From assembly GCA_965199905.1 (NCBI GenBank), contig OZ241366.1, positions 1,736,001 to 1,800,000 of the forward strand: a stretch of DNA of 64,000 bases, read 5' to 3'. A model generated the notes under the pieces. It saw only the letters and a program-made list of their open reading frames with translations, had not been told where the DNA came from and searched no databases. The stretch's first letter is position 1. Each line of letters opens with the position of its first letter. This document shows, piece after piece, positions 36,244 to 45,351 of the stretch. The translations under genes and the position numbers were made by a program. This DNA comes from Ilyomonas sp965199905. GTDB taxonomy: Bacteria > Bacteroidota > Bacteroidia > Chitinophagales > Chitinophagaceae.

Positions 36244-38691
36244 TTATTCCGTTCGCAAACTCTTTACAGGATTGGCTACGGCTGCTTTAATGGCCTTGTA
36301 CCCAACTGTAATCCAGGCTACCAGTACGGAACAAAAAATAACGATTGCAAAGACCATCCAACTGATATTTATATGATTATAAAAGCCCGACAGCCACTGG
36401 TGCATAAAATAATAACCCACAGGCGCGGCAATGAGAAAAGCAACGCAGATTAGAATTGTAAATTCTTTGGAAAACAAGTACACAATACTCTGTACCGATG
36501 CGCCCAGCACCTTGCGGATGCCAACCTCTTTTGTTTTTTGCGCAGCCATAAAAGACACCAAACCATACAAGCCTAAACACGAAATAAAAATGGCTAAAGC
36601 TGCCGCCATTGTGAACAGTTGCGAAGCCAATACTTCACTGGTATAAAACTGGTTCACTTCTTCATCTACAAAGTGCACATTGTAGATATAGGTAGGATAA
36701 GTAGCCGAAAATGTTTTCTGCATCTCATCCATCGTTGTTTTTATTGATGAAGGATTAATTCGCACCGCTAATGTGGCAGGCGCCTCGAAGTAAGTAGAAA
36801 TGGCTAATGGTTCGGCAGCTTCTTTCAACGACTTATTACTGAAGTCGTGCATCACACCTACAATGGGCAGCTTTACACTATCAAACAAAATGGTTTTACC
36901 AATGATTTTTGTGAGGGAAGTAAAACCAAGTTTTTTTACCAGCGTTTCATTTACCAACAGTTCTCGCACTGAATCTGTTGCATAAGGCAAACGACCGGCA
37001 AGCATACCGATTTCGAACGTTTTGATGTAATCTGTGTCGGCTTCAACGAGGTTGATGTTGAAGTCTTTTTTTACCGCCTCATCGTTAAAATAAAAAGGCT
37101 GGTAGTACATGCCGTAAGCCACAGGGGCAGTCATACAAAACGAAGCTGCCGACACGCCGGGAATAGAAAGCATTTTGGTTTTGAGATAATTATATTTCAG
37201 CTTGTCGGTACTGTCGCTTGGCATATCAACCATAGCCACTGCATTCTGATTAAAGCCCAGTGGTTGTTTTCTGAAAAACTGCATCTGCTGCACAATCACG
37301 ATGGTGCCGATGAGAAGGAACTGGGCAATCACAAACTGAAAAACCACCAATCCGCGGCGCACAGAAATGCCGCTCTTACCGGTGGTTGTAATTTTACTTT
37401 TTAATGCCTGTATAGGACGAAAGCCGGACAAAATAATGCCGGGATAAAAGCCTGACAACAGCGTTACCACCACGCATAACAGCAATAGAAAAAACAAGAT
37501 GGAAGGTGATTGTATAACGCTTAACGAAAGCGGCTTATGTACAAGATCATTAATAAACGGAAGTGCCAATTGAGCTAGCAGGCAGCCTAACAGTAACGAT
37601 ATAAATGTGATGACAGCCGTCTCCTGCAGAAACTGACTGAAGAGATGTAACCGACTGCCGCCAAGCACTTTCCGCACGCCGATTTCTTTTGCCCGGGTGA
37701 TGGATTGAGCGGTGGCAAGATTGATAAAATTGACGCAGGCAACCAGCAGTAAAAAGAAGCCGATACACGCAAGCGACCAAAGCTCTTTATGGGATAATGC
37801 ATCGCCTTTGTAGGTGCTAAAATCTTCACTCAGATGCATGCTATTGAGCGGCTGAAATGAAAGCGTGGTTTTCAATTTTTGTCCATCGGTTTCATTGCTA
37901 AGCGGATAATATTTTTTTACAAAAGAGGATAGAAGCGGCTGAAAACGAGCCGCATTTTCTTTTTTAGGAAGAAGAACAAAACACTGTGAGCTCCACGACA
38001 TTCTCTGCCAGTTATTCTCCATGCCCCAGGCGCCGTTAATATTTCTGAAAGTGGCGTAAGATGCGCCCATGCTCACTTCCAGGTCGGTGTTCTGCGGCAG
38101 GTCCCGATACACACCAACCACTTGCAATGGAATGCGATATGACCACATTTGTATGGTTTGCCCCAGGGCTTCTTTCCAGTTGCCAAAGAACTTGCCTGCC
38201 AGTGTTTGATTGATAACTACAGTATTGGGTTCGGTAAGCCGCTTTGCATTTCCAGCCATCCAATGATAATCGAAAATGCTGAACAGGGAAGGCTCAACAA
38301 AGAAAATGCCTTCGCTCACTTTTACTCTTCGTTCGTCTGCGAGGTCTTTGCCCGGGATGGGAATGTGTATTTGTGCGCCGCCGATATTCCATACTTCTGC
38401 CACTTGTTGTAGCTGAGGAAAGTCGGACCGCAATGCATTGGCAAGTGGTATGGGCGATGCACTCTGGTGACCGGTTACCTCGCCATTGCTGTAATTGGTG
38501 TATGTTGTTACAACACGGTAAATGTTGTCTTTTTTCGTTTGAAAATCATCATAGCTCAACTCATAATGAACAATGAGAAAGATAAGTAAAGCGCAGGCAA
38601 TACCAACAGCAAGCCCGGCTGTATTAATCAGCGAATACGCTTTCTTCCTGTATAAGTTTCGCCACGCAATGGTGAAGTAGTTCTTTAGCAT
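36244..38691 (-). CDS. FtsX/MacB-type ABC permease, array member 3
   Basis: 815 residues, starting MLKNYFTIAWRNLYRKKAYS. Loops: TRAKEIGVRKVLGGSRL and QKTKEVGIRKVLGASVQS. Sister of member 5 (shared RRGLVVFQFVIAQ and IVIVQQMQFF). The last membrane region differs from the rest: NISWMVFAIVIFCSVLVAWITVGYK replaces the usual ALLTVSFQAIK, though the NPVKSLRTE end is intact. PCD2 has SFCMTAPVAYGMYYQPFYF. All usual domains are present, and nothing suggests inactivation. Confidence 0.92.
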   Translation of the reverse strand: MLKNYFTIAWRNLYRKKAYSLINTAGLAVGIACALLIFLIVHYELSYDDFQTKKDNIYRVVTTYTNYSNGEVTGHQSASPIPLANALRSDFPQLQQVAEVWNIGGAQIHIPIPGKDLADERRVKVSEGIFFVEPSLFSIFDYHWMAGNAKRLTEPNTVVINQTLAGKFFGNWKEALGQTIQMWSYRIPLQVVGVYRDLPQNTDLEVSMGASYATFRNINGAWGMENNWQRMSWSSQCFVLLPKKENAARFQPLLSSFVKKYYPLSNETDGQKLKTTLSFQPLNSMHLSEDFSTYKGDALSHKELWSLACIGFFLLLVACVNFINLATAQSITRAKEIGVRKVLGGSRLHLFSQFLQETAVITFISLLLGCLLAQLALPFINDLVHKPLSLSVIQSPSILFFLLLLCVVVTLLSGFYPGIILSGFRPIQALKSKITTTGKSGISVRRGLVVFQFVIAQFLLIGTIVIVQQMQFFRKQPLGFNQNAVAMVDMPSDSTDKLKYNYLKTKMLSIPGVSAASFCMTAPVAYGMYYQPFYFNDEAVKKDFNINLVEADTDYIKTFEIGMLAGRLPYATDSVRELLVNETLVKKLGFTSLTKIIGKTILFDSVKLPIVGVMHDFSNKSLKEAAEPLAISTYFEAPATLAVRINPSSIKTTMDEMQKTFSATYPTYIYNVHFVDEEVNQFYTSEVLASQLFTMAAALAIFISCLGLYGLVSFMAAQKTKEVGIRKVLGASVQSIVYLFSKEFTILICVAFLIAAPVGYYFMHQWLSGFYNHINISWMVFAIVIFCSVLVAWITVGYKAIKAAVANPVKSLRTE

Positions 38692-38757
38692 GATATGTTT
38701 TTTACAAACTCTTGCCCGTTATATATTTTATATAAAGTGCTCTACAAAAATTTTGAT

Positions 38758-41181
38758 TTATTCTGTTCGCAGGCTCTTTACCGGATTTGCCAACGCTGCT
38801 TTGATTGCCTGGAAACTGACGGTGAGTAAGGCAATGATGATAGCAGCAAAACCGGCAATAACAAATACCCATCCGCTGATGGAAACGCGATATGCAAAGC
38901 TTTGCAGCCATTTATTCATCGCAAACCATGCAAGCGGGAAAGCAATCAAGGCGGAAATGAATACCAGCTTTAAAAAATCGGCTGATAACATGCCGGCGAT
39001 ATTGCTCACGGAAGCGCCTAACACTTTTCGCACACCAATTTCTCTCACGCGTTGTTCGGCTGCATAGGTAACCAAACCAAACAATCCCAAACAAGCAATG
39101 AGAATGGCAAGAGCAGCAAACGTGATGAATATCTGCCCGGTTCGCTGCTCGGTAGTGTATAATTTGTTGAACTCATCATCCATAAAAGAATAATCGAATG
39201 GCTGCGAGGGTGCCATTGCTTTCCATTTGCTTTTTATCTGTGTCATTATGTTGGGTATATCAGCCGAACGCATGCGCACGGAGATGCCACCCTTACTTTT
39301 ACCAAGCAATAAAACCAATGGTGTTACTTCATCGCGCAACGAAGTGAAGTTGAAGTTTTTGATTATGCCGACGATGTGATAAGTAACCTGCGTTTTACTT
39401 TGCATATTATCGGCCGTGTACATTTTTTTATTCAACAGGTTGCCGGTTGCCAAAAATTTTGCAGCGGCTTCATTGATAATCATACCCATAGAATCGGTTG
39501 GGAACCGTTCCGAAAAATTTCTGCCCTGCAGCAGTTGTAAACCAAGTGCAGGAATATAATTTTCATCTACCGTCCATGCCTGCACGTTGATTGAGGTAGC
39601 CGGGTTTAAGGTAGACGAGGTAAAATAGGTTTCGGAATTGCGATAGTTATTCACCGGTAAATAACCGGTCATGGTTGCATGCGTAATTCCGCTGATTTGC
39701 AGCAGTTCATTTTTAAAGCTGACTTCCTGGTATTTTAATGCGTTCGTGTTGTTGATGGTGACAATTTGATTGCGGTTAAAACCGATGTCTTTGCTACGAA
39801 TATAGCTAAGCTGGTTATAGATAACGATGGTTCCGAAAATAAGAACAATCGAGATGACAAACTGAAATACGACAAGTGAGCTGCGCAGCCACGACCTTTT
39901 AAAACCACCAGCCAGCTTGCCTTTCAGCACATCAACGGGCTGAAACGACGATAAGAAAAAAGCCGGGTAACTGCCTGCCAACAGCCCGACGACAAGCATG
40001 AGTGCAATGAGTGACAACAAAACGGATGGCTGGAATAAAGTGCCTGCTTCGATGTCTTTCCCGGAAAGCTGGTTAAAAAAAGGAAGTGATAAATAAGCGA
40101 TGAGAACAGCAGTGCCGAGAGCGATAAAACTGATTAAAAATGATTCGGTCAGAAATTGCTGAATGAGGTTTTTTCTCAGCGAGCCCAGTACTTTCCGTAC
40201 GCCCACTTCCTTTGCCCGGTTGGCGGAGCGCGCCGTGGAAAGGTTCATGAAATTTACGCAGGCTATCAATAAAATGAGCAGTGCAATACCGGAGAAAATA
40301 TAGACGTATTCAGCGCTGCCGTTTGCATCCAGTTCTGCCGTTTTGTTTGAGTGCAGATGAATATCAGCCAAAGGCGTGAGACTTGCACGGATATAAGCAC
40401 CTGATTTTTTAAAATCGGTAAGGCTTGTATTAATCATGCTCTGCAACTGTGGCCCAACGTGCTCATCCATCAGCCTGTTTGTTTGTGTTTCTACCTGTTT
40501 TACATCTGCCTGATTGTTCAATACCACGTATGTCGTATAGTTTTCACTCAGCCAGTTATCTTCGTTGCTGCCACGGTTTTCCATCATCGGTACAAAAAAA
40601 TCGAAGCGGAAGTGCGACTGCTTCGGGATGTCTTTAATAACTGCCTTAATTTTATAATTGCCGGTATCGTTGATGAGCATGGTTTTGCCAACCACATCCG
40701 TACTGTTGAAGTATTTTTTGGCAATGGTTTCGGAGATCACAAGTGAGTGATAGTCCTGTAAAGCCGTCTTTGCATTTCCTGAAATAATGGGGAAAGTAAA
40801 CACGTCAAACAAACTGGAATCGGCATAGCCAACCCTTCCTTCCTGTATGTTTTGGTTTCCTTTTTTTACAAGAAAACTTCCATACCAGGAGAGCCTGGTA
40901 TACTGCTGAACCTGTGGTATTTCGCGTGCCATGGTTGAGCCTAACAAGGCGGGCGCCTGTGCGAGATCTAGATAATTTCCGTTAAATTTTATCTCATTGT
41001 TTACCCGGTAAATTCTGTCTGCCTTTACGTTATAGGTATCGTAATTCAACTCATCAGTTACATATAAGAAGATTAGCAAACAGGTAGCAATACCAATTGC
41101 CAAACCGATAATATTTATAGAGGTATAGAACTTATTTTTTGACAAGCTACGCAACGCCGTTTTGAAATAATTTTTAAACAT
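38758..41181 (-). CDS. FtsX/MacB-type ABC permease, array member 2
   Basis: 807 residues, starting MFKNYFKTALRSLSKNKFYT. Loops: NRAKEVGVRKVLGSLRK and QRVREIGVRKVLGASVSN. PCD2 shows LLQGRNFSERFPTDSMGMIINE and ISVRMRSADIPNIMTQIKS. Only 37 bases separate it from member 1, the smallest spacer of the array, so it is almost certainly read from the copy C promoter region. TM5 is in SSLVVFQFVISIVLIFGTIVIY. Confidence 0.92.
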   Translation of the reverse strand: MFKNYFKTALRSLSKNKFYTSINIIGLAIGIATCLLIFLYVTDELNYDTYNVKADRIYRVNNEIKFNGNYLDLAQAPALLGSTMAREIPQVQQYTRLSWYGSFLVKKGNQNIQEGRVGYADSSLFDVFTFPIISGNAKTALQDYHSLVISETIAKKYFNSTDVVGKTMLINDTGNYKIKAVIKDIPKQSHFRFDFFVPMMENRGSNEDNWLSENYTTYVVLNNQADVKQVETQTNRLMDEHVGPQLQSMINTSLTDFKKSGAYIRASLTPLADIHLHSNKTAELDANGSAEYVYIFSGIALLILLIACVNFMNLSTARSANRAKEVGVRKVLGSLRKNLIQQFLTESFLISFIALGTAVLIAYLSLPFFNQLSGKDIEAGTLFQPSVLLSLIALMLVVGLLAGSYPAFFLSSFQPVDVLKGKLAGGFKRSWLRSSLVVFQFVISIVLIFGTIVIYNQLSYIRSKDIGFNRNQIVTINNTNALKYQEVSFKNELLQISGITHATMTGYLPVNNYRNSETYFTSSTLNPATSINVQAWTVDENYIPALGLQLLQGRNFSERFPTDSMGMIINEAAAKFLATGNLLNKKMYTADNMQSKTQVTYHIVGIIKNFNFTSLRDEVTPLVLLLGKSKGGISVRMRSADIPNIMTQIKSKWKAMAPSQPFDYSFMDDEFNKLYTTEQRTGQIFITFAALAILIACLGLFGLVTYAAEQRVREIGVRKVLGASVSNIAGMLSADFLKLVFISALIAFPLAWFAMNKWLQSFAYRVSISGWVFVIAGFAAIIIALLTVSFQAIKAALANPVKSLRTE

Positions 41182-41218
41182 AATCTCAGTTTTATATAGC
41201 GTTTATTACTTCTGTTTA

Positions 41219-43600
41219 CTATTCCGTCCGCAAGCTCTTTACCGGGTTAGCCAAGGCGGCTTTAATTGCCTGAAAACTGACGGTTATAAAAGCTATCAAA
41301 ACCGCAACGAGACCTGCCGCAAAGAATATCCAGCCGCTGATGGCAATGCGGTATTCAAACCCCTGCAGCCAGCTATGCATCATCCACCACGCCAACGGAA
41401 ACGCAACCAGGCAAGACAGTACAACCAGTTGTAAAAAGTCTTTTGATAACAATGCCGCAATACCTGATACACTTGCACCAAGCACTTTTCGCACACCAAT
41501 TTCTTTCGTTCTCCGCTCTGCTGTGTAAGCGGCTAACCCAAACAATCCCAGGCAGGAAATGATGATAGCCAGCGCGGCAAATACCTGCGATAATTTACCA
41601 ATTAAAGCTTCACTGTAAAACATATTGTTGAACTGTTCATCTACAAACTTGTAGATGAACGGGTAGGCAGGATTGTTTTTCTTCATCGTCATTTCAATCT
41701 TTGCCAAAGCGGCTTCTGTAGAGGCTTCCGGCTTCAATCGCACATACATCAGGTTTACATGTTCCAGCGGCGAAGAATAAAATATCATCGGGTCGGGCTT
41801 GCCATACATGTTGCCGTACACATAATCATTTACAACACCTACAACAGTCATCGTGGTACCACTTGTATCGTTCTGCCAGCGTATCACGTTGCCAAGCGCA
41901 CTGCCTTTCCCCATCAGCTTTTCAAACGATTGTGTAATCACTGCATTCAGGTGCTTGCTCTGCACAGAATCCGTTGAAGTCAAATCGCGCCCTTCCAGCA
42001 AACTGATGCCTGATGTTTTGAAGAACCCTTCCGTTACATAACGATTTGAAATGAGTATCTGCGCATCCTGTGCTTTTCCCGGCCAGGTAAGGCTGCCTGT
42101 ATTGTTGCCGCCCCACAAAGTGCCATGATCGCTCATTGCCACATTTTCCACCACATTGGTAGCCAGCAAATCCTGCTTCAGACTATTGTAATATTTAGGC
42201 ACGTCGCCCTGCGCACTTATTTGCAGCAGGTTGTTTTTATTAAAGCCCAGGTTGCGGCTTTTTACATGCTGTATCTGCTGGTAAATGATAAGTGTGCTTA
42301 CAATCAAAATCACCGATACGGAGAACTGCACTACCACCAGTACTTTGCGTATGATGGCGGCGCTGCCACCCTTCGTCTTTATTCCTTTTAAGACAAATAC
42401 AGGATTGAAAGACGACAGGTAAAACGATGGATAACTACCTGCGAGCAAACCACAAATCAACGTGAGTGATACAAGTGCAATAATGTGCAAAGGCTGATCG
42501 AAACCAGGTGAAATATCTTTCTGCACCAGCGTATTAAAAAAAGGCAGCGCGATAACCATAATGACAACTGCCAGCACTGCCGACACGGCTGCCATCAACA
42601 CCGCTTCGCCAATAAACTGCATTACCAAATTTTCTTTACCGGCACCGAGCACTTTACGCACGCCAACTTCTCTTGCCCTTTTTTCGCTGCGCGCCGTGGC
42701 AAGGTTCATAAAGTTGATGCAGGCAATAAAGAGGATGATCCATGCAATGATGGCGAAGAGATGCACATATTCTATCTGCCCGCCGCCGGTTTCCACACCA
42801 TTGTCAAACTGGTCGTACAGGTGCCAGCGGCTCATGCTCCACAGAAAGGGACGTGCATTGGATGAAGGCTCTCTTTGCTGTATAAAATTGTACAGTATCT
42901 TATTTACCGAAGCCGCACTGGCACCGGGTTTCAGCTCTACATAGGTATTGAGAGAATTGTTGCCCCAGCGATGCAAATATGAGTTTTGATCGAAGACAAT
43001 CTGGAACGAACCGACAAACTCAAAATGCAGTGATGAATTGGAAGGAATATCTTTTACCACGCCGGTAATGATGTAGTCCTGTTTATTATCCATCTGCACC
43101 GTTTTGCCAACCACATCTTTTACCGTTCCGAAAAACTTCTTTGCTGTTTTTTCGGTTATCACCAGCGAGTAGCGCTGTGCCATGGCGGTAGCTGCATTGC
43201 CCTGCACAAAAGGCAGCGTGAACATGCTGAAGAGTGACGCATCTGTAAACAATCCATTGGCATACATTTTTTTATCGCCGATGGTGAACAGCACATCGTC
43301 CATATCATACGTGCGGCAGGTGGCGGCAATGCCCGGTATCTCTGCCTGCATGGCTGGCGCGAGCACACCCGGCGTAGAGCCGAACGTGGCCGTGTAGGCA
43401 TCGTATTTCTGGTTCTCGCGGATGAAGTATAAGTGGTCTTTTTTTACATTAAAATCATCCCAGTGCGCCTCATCTTCTACCCATAAAAAAATGAGTGCGG
43501 CGCAGGCAATGCCGATAGCCAACCCGAAGATGTTGAGAAAACTATAGCCCTTATTTTTATATAAGCTACGAATGGTGATTTTGAAATAATTACGAAACAT
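41219..43600 (-). CDS. FtsX/MacB-type ABC permease, array member 1 (first transcribed)
   Basis: 793 residues from MFRNYFKITIRSLYKNKGYS. The ORF is open to 43648 but the extra 16 residues have no counterpart in the paralogues, so 43600 is the start. Loops: KRAREVGVRKVLGAGKEN and RRTKEIGVRKVLGASVSG. PCD2 contains VAMSDHGTLWGGNNTGSL, related to members 8 and 9. These three form the group closest to the dyad modules. Module C lies 64 bases upstream and a strong terminator isolates it from the lipoprotein gene before it, so transcription of a seven-gene unit (members 1 to 7) probably starts here. Confidence 0.92.
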   Translation of the reverse strand: MFRNYFKITIRSLYKNKGYSFLNIFGLAIGIACAALIFLWVEDEAHWDDFNVKKDHLYFIRENQKYDAYTATFGSTPGVLAPAMQAEIPGIAATCRTYDMDDVLFTIGDKKMYANGLFTDASLFSMFTLPFVQGNAATAMAQRYSLVITEKTAKKFFGTVKDVVGKTVQMDNKQDYIITGVVKDIPSNSSLHFEFVGSFQIVFDQNSYLHRWGNNSLNTYVELKPGASAASVNKILYNFIQQREPSSNARPFLWSMSRWHLYDQFDNGVETGGGQIEYVHLFAIIAWIILFIACINFMNLATARSEKRAREVGVRKVLGAGKENLVMQFIGEAVLMAAVSAVLAVVIMVIALPFFNTLVQKDISPGFDQPLHIIALVSLTLICGLLAGSYPSFYLSSFNPVFVLKGIKTKGGSAAIIRKVLVVVQFSVSVILIVSTLIIYQQIQHVKSRNLGFNKNNLLQISAQGDVPKYYNSLKQDLLATNVVENVAMSDHGTLWGGNNTGSLTWPGKAQDAQILISNRYVTEGFFKTSGISLLEGRDLTSTDSVQSKHLNAVITQSFEKLMGKGSALGNVIRWQNDTSGTTMTVVGVVNDYVYGNMYGKPDPMIFYSSPLEHVNLMYVRLKPEASTEAALAKIEMTMKKNNPAYPFIYKFVDEQFNNMFYSEALIGKLSQVFAALAIIISCLGLFGLAAYTAERRTKEIGVRKVLGASVSGIAALLSKDFLQLVVLSCLVAFPLAWWMMHSWLQGFEYRIAISGWIFFAAGLVAVLIAFITVSFQAIKAALANPVKSLRTE

Positions 43601-43664
43601 AACCTTCCTTTTAAAGTTGTAATTGCAGCTTATTGCGCAGCAACTCATTTCTTGCCCGTCAGCG

Positions 43665-43760
43665 TTTCAACGGTTGTGCCATGGCGGAAAGCCTTTGCTG
43701 GATTGGGGTTGAATGATTGCAATAAAAAAAGGTGTTCGATAACGGACACCTTTTGTACGG
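43665..43760 (-). promoter_or_regulatory. Sigma-54-like promoter with upstream dyad, copy C (before permease 1)
   Basis: Minus strand TGGCACAACCGTTGAAA (43681-43665), preceded by GGCTTTCCGC. The dyad is at 43727-43754 (arms AAAAGGTGTCC and GAACACCTTTT, one mismatch, around GTTATC) with the outer CCGTAC box. Dyad centre to -12 is about 73 bases, the same as copy B. The preceding gene already has its own terminator at 43953-43984, so this dyad is not needed to end that transcript. Confidence 0.68.
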
Positions 43761-43952
43761 TTGTGAGGAGAATATGCAAACAGTTGGATTACATTGTTTG
43801 CAGGTAACCCGGTTACCGGATTTTGTGGTAGTGATTCACTTAAAAATTGTTTTTGAAAATAACCTGTCAGGTTTATTCGGAGAGACCGGCGTTTACTGAA
43901 CGTCCGGATATTCGTGCGGAGCTTTCCTGAGAGACTGAAGTATAGTTACCAT
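43761..43952. other. Non-coding spacer with short palindromes
   Basis: No ORF. Contains the palindrome GGTAACCCGGTTACC (43804-43818) and AACCTGTCAGGTT (about 43861-43873). Either could be an operator, but neither recurs at copies A and B. Nothing else is recognisable. Confidence 0.4.
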
Positions 43953-43984
43953 AAAAAATGTGCGCCAAAAGGCGCACATTTTTT
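43953..43984 (-). terminator. Strong bidirectional terminator after the lipoprotein gene
   Basis: A perfect hairpin: AAAAAATGTGCGCC, four-base loop AAAA, GGCGCACATT followed by T. GC-rich stem of at least ten pairs with T runs on either strand. It is 62 bases after the lipoprotein stop on the minus strand. Confidence 0.93.
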
Positions 43985-44046
43985 ATTTACTAAAACCCAT
44001 ACCGGAAGAGAGAACAGGAACTTATCATTCAACCAACCGGCTACCG

Positions 44047-44457
44047 TTATTTTTTAAGATTGAACGTTACATATGTTGTATCTTTTGTAGTACCGGTAGT
44101 TGCTATAACCATTTGCTTAACAACGAACTGACTTGAAGACAAAGCCGTTATTTTAGATATTACACCATCGAGCACCAACGTAGAATCGTTGGTAAGGCTG
44201 TAGGCAGCCGTATCCTTTACATTGTTTAACTGGCTATACACTTTGTTGTCGGTTTTAAAGTCCATATAGTCCGCAGCTACACCGGTGTAGGTGCTGTCGC
44301 CGGCGGTGCCTGTACTGTCTATTACTTTTGATGCGACGCCCCACTTTGCCTGTATTCTTGATAAGGTGGTGGGTGTAGAATTGTTGTCATCTTTATCACA
44401 ACTTGCGGCAGCTACCAACACAGCGATAACCATCGCTGAAACACGAAATGCTTTCAT
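44047..44457 (-). CDS. Small lipoprotein, lipocalin-like fold possible
   Basis: 136 residues. Signal peptide with lipobox AAAS-C (lipid-modified Cys20) followed by DKDDNNSTPTTL, an aspartate-rich linker typical of surface lipoproteins in Bacteroidota. The body is short beta strands: RIQAKWGVASKVIDSTG, YMDFKTDNKVYSQLNN, DTAAYSLTNDSTLVLDG, SSQFVVKQMVIATTG and a final TTYVTFNLKK. The first-strand W plus 'xYxLxNDsxLxldg' pattern is like the lipocalin-like DUF4923/DUF5004 proteins of this phylum. Function not known. Isolated by its terminator from the permease array. Confidence 0.82.
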   Translation of the reverse strand: MKAFRVSAMVIAVLVAAASCDKDDNNSTPTTLSRIQAKWGVASKVIDSTGTAGDSTYTGVAADYMDFKTDNKVYSQLNNVKDTAAYSLTNDSTLVLDGVISKITALSSSQFVVKQMVIATTGTTKDTTYVTFNLKK

Positions 44458-45351
44458 TACTTAGTTTTTTTATTAATTGTTATTGGGACAGAGCTGGATC
44501 CAGATGTACGTATGCATATATGAGGAAGTGCGAAAGGAAAGCGTTGCTTTATTAAAGTGATTTTAGGAGGCTATAACATTTTGTTGGGAAATGGCTGACG
44601 GCGTGTGTGTGTAGTTGACAACTAACTTTAGAAGTTAACGAATGTTATGTTTGGTAATGCTGCTTTGTTATTTGTAGCTATGGTGAGCTGAGGATATTAG
44701 AAAACTGTAGATCATTGGAAGAACCCCTTGTGTTTATTCACTGCGCCACAGAGTAAAGATGCTTGTAGATAACGCTGAAGTAAGCTGTGCTCTTTCGTTT
44801 GAAGAACCGGTTGTAATAGATTTGGTTGAATACTGAGCCAGTTAAAACTGGCTTTTATTGAGCGTACAGAAAGCCCGGGATGAAACTATCCTAAGAGCCT
44901 TTAGGTTTGGGAACTTCATCTATTGATTCCCGAACTTCATCTTTCGTTTGGTAATGATGCTGTTTGCTTCACCGGGGAAACGGCTTTGTTTGTTTTTGAT
45001 ATTTTGCTTTGTGTAGATTAGCCGGACGTGGTTGCGCCCTTTCTCCTTCTGCCTGCGGAAGCTGGTTGTGCTTCCTTTTTATTTCAGATACCGGTTTGGC
45101 AGGTGTGGTTGCGTTTGAAATTATCTCTTGCTGTAAAGGATAAATCGAAGATAAGGCGTGGGAAAAGCAAATTCCTAATTTCTTGGACAACCTTAAGCGA
45201 TTTTTAATCATGTAAAAGTTTGCCTTAAAAAACTTTAAGGTGGGGTGGGTTTTGAGATGATTTATGAATATAATAAGTAAGAAAGTAGCCAGTGGAAGAT
45301 TGGTTTTTATCAAACATCCAGATAGCCCTGCGGAACTCTCTGCAGAGTTAG
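44458..45351. other. Gene-poor spacer of about 0.9 kb
   Basis: No convincing gene. An ORF on the minus strand (44969-45313) is open, but its product is basic and low in complexity, has no family features and lacks a plausible context. GAACTTCATCT occurs twice close together (about 44908 and 44933). A hairpin at 44837-44852 is listed separately. Base composition becomes AT-rich toward the right end. Confidence 0.5.
44837..44857 (+). terminator. Orphan terminator-like hairpin
   Basis: Stem GCCAGTT / AACTGGC with a two-base loop, followed by TTTTATT on the plus strand. No plus-strand gene ends before it, so it may be a fossil, or it may end an unseen small RNA. Confidence 0.4.

Larger units (their letters stand above)
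21230..43600 (-). repeat. Tandem array of nine paralogous ABC permease genes
   Basis: Nine genes of 784-819 codons follow each other head to tail on the minus strand over 22.4 kb, with spacers of 37-90 bases except one of 268 bases at 26053-26320. Each protein has two copies of TM - periplasmic MacB_PCD domain - three TMs. Each carries two conserved cytoplasmic loops of the type KEVGVRKVLG (near residues 320 and 700) and the terminal NPVKSLR(T/A)E. The last 50 bases of each gene are also similar at DNA level. No ATPase, membrane-fusion protein or TolC gene occurs within or beside the array. Confidence 0.9.

Noticed and set aside
21181..43754. Reading the three GGTGTTC dyads as ordinary terminators only
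   Set aside because: Copy C is preceded by its own strong terminator, the flanking GTACG box and the distance to TGGCA/TTGAA are kept in all three, and each lies just before a gene. A double role remains possible for copy A.
44969..45313. Minus-strand ORF of 114 codons
   Set aside because: Basic, low-complexity product with no domain, no partner gene and no start context. Better explained as a chance ORF in a gene-poor spacer.
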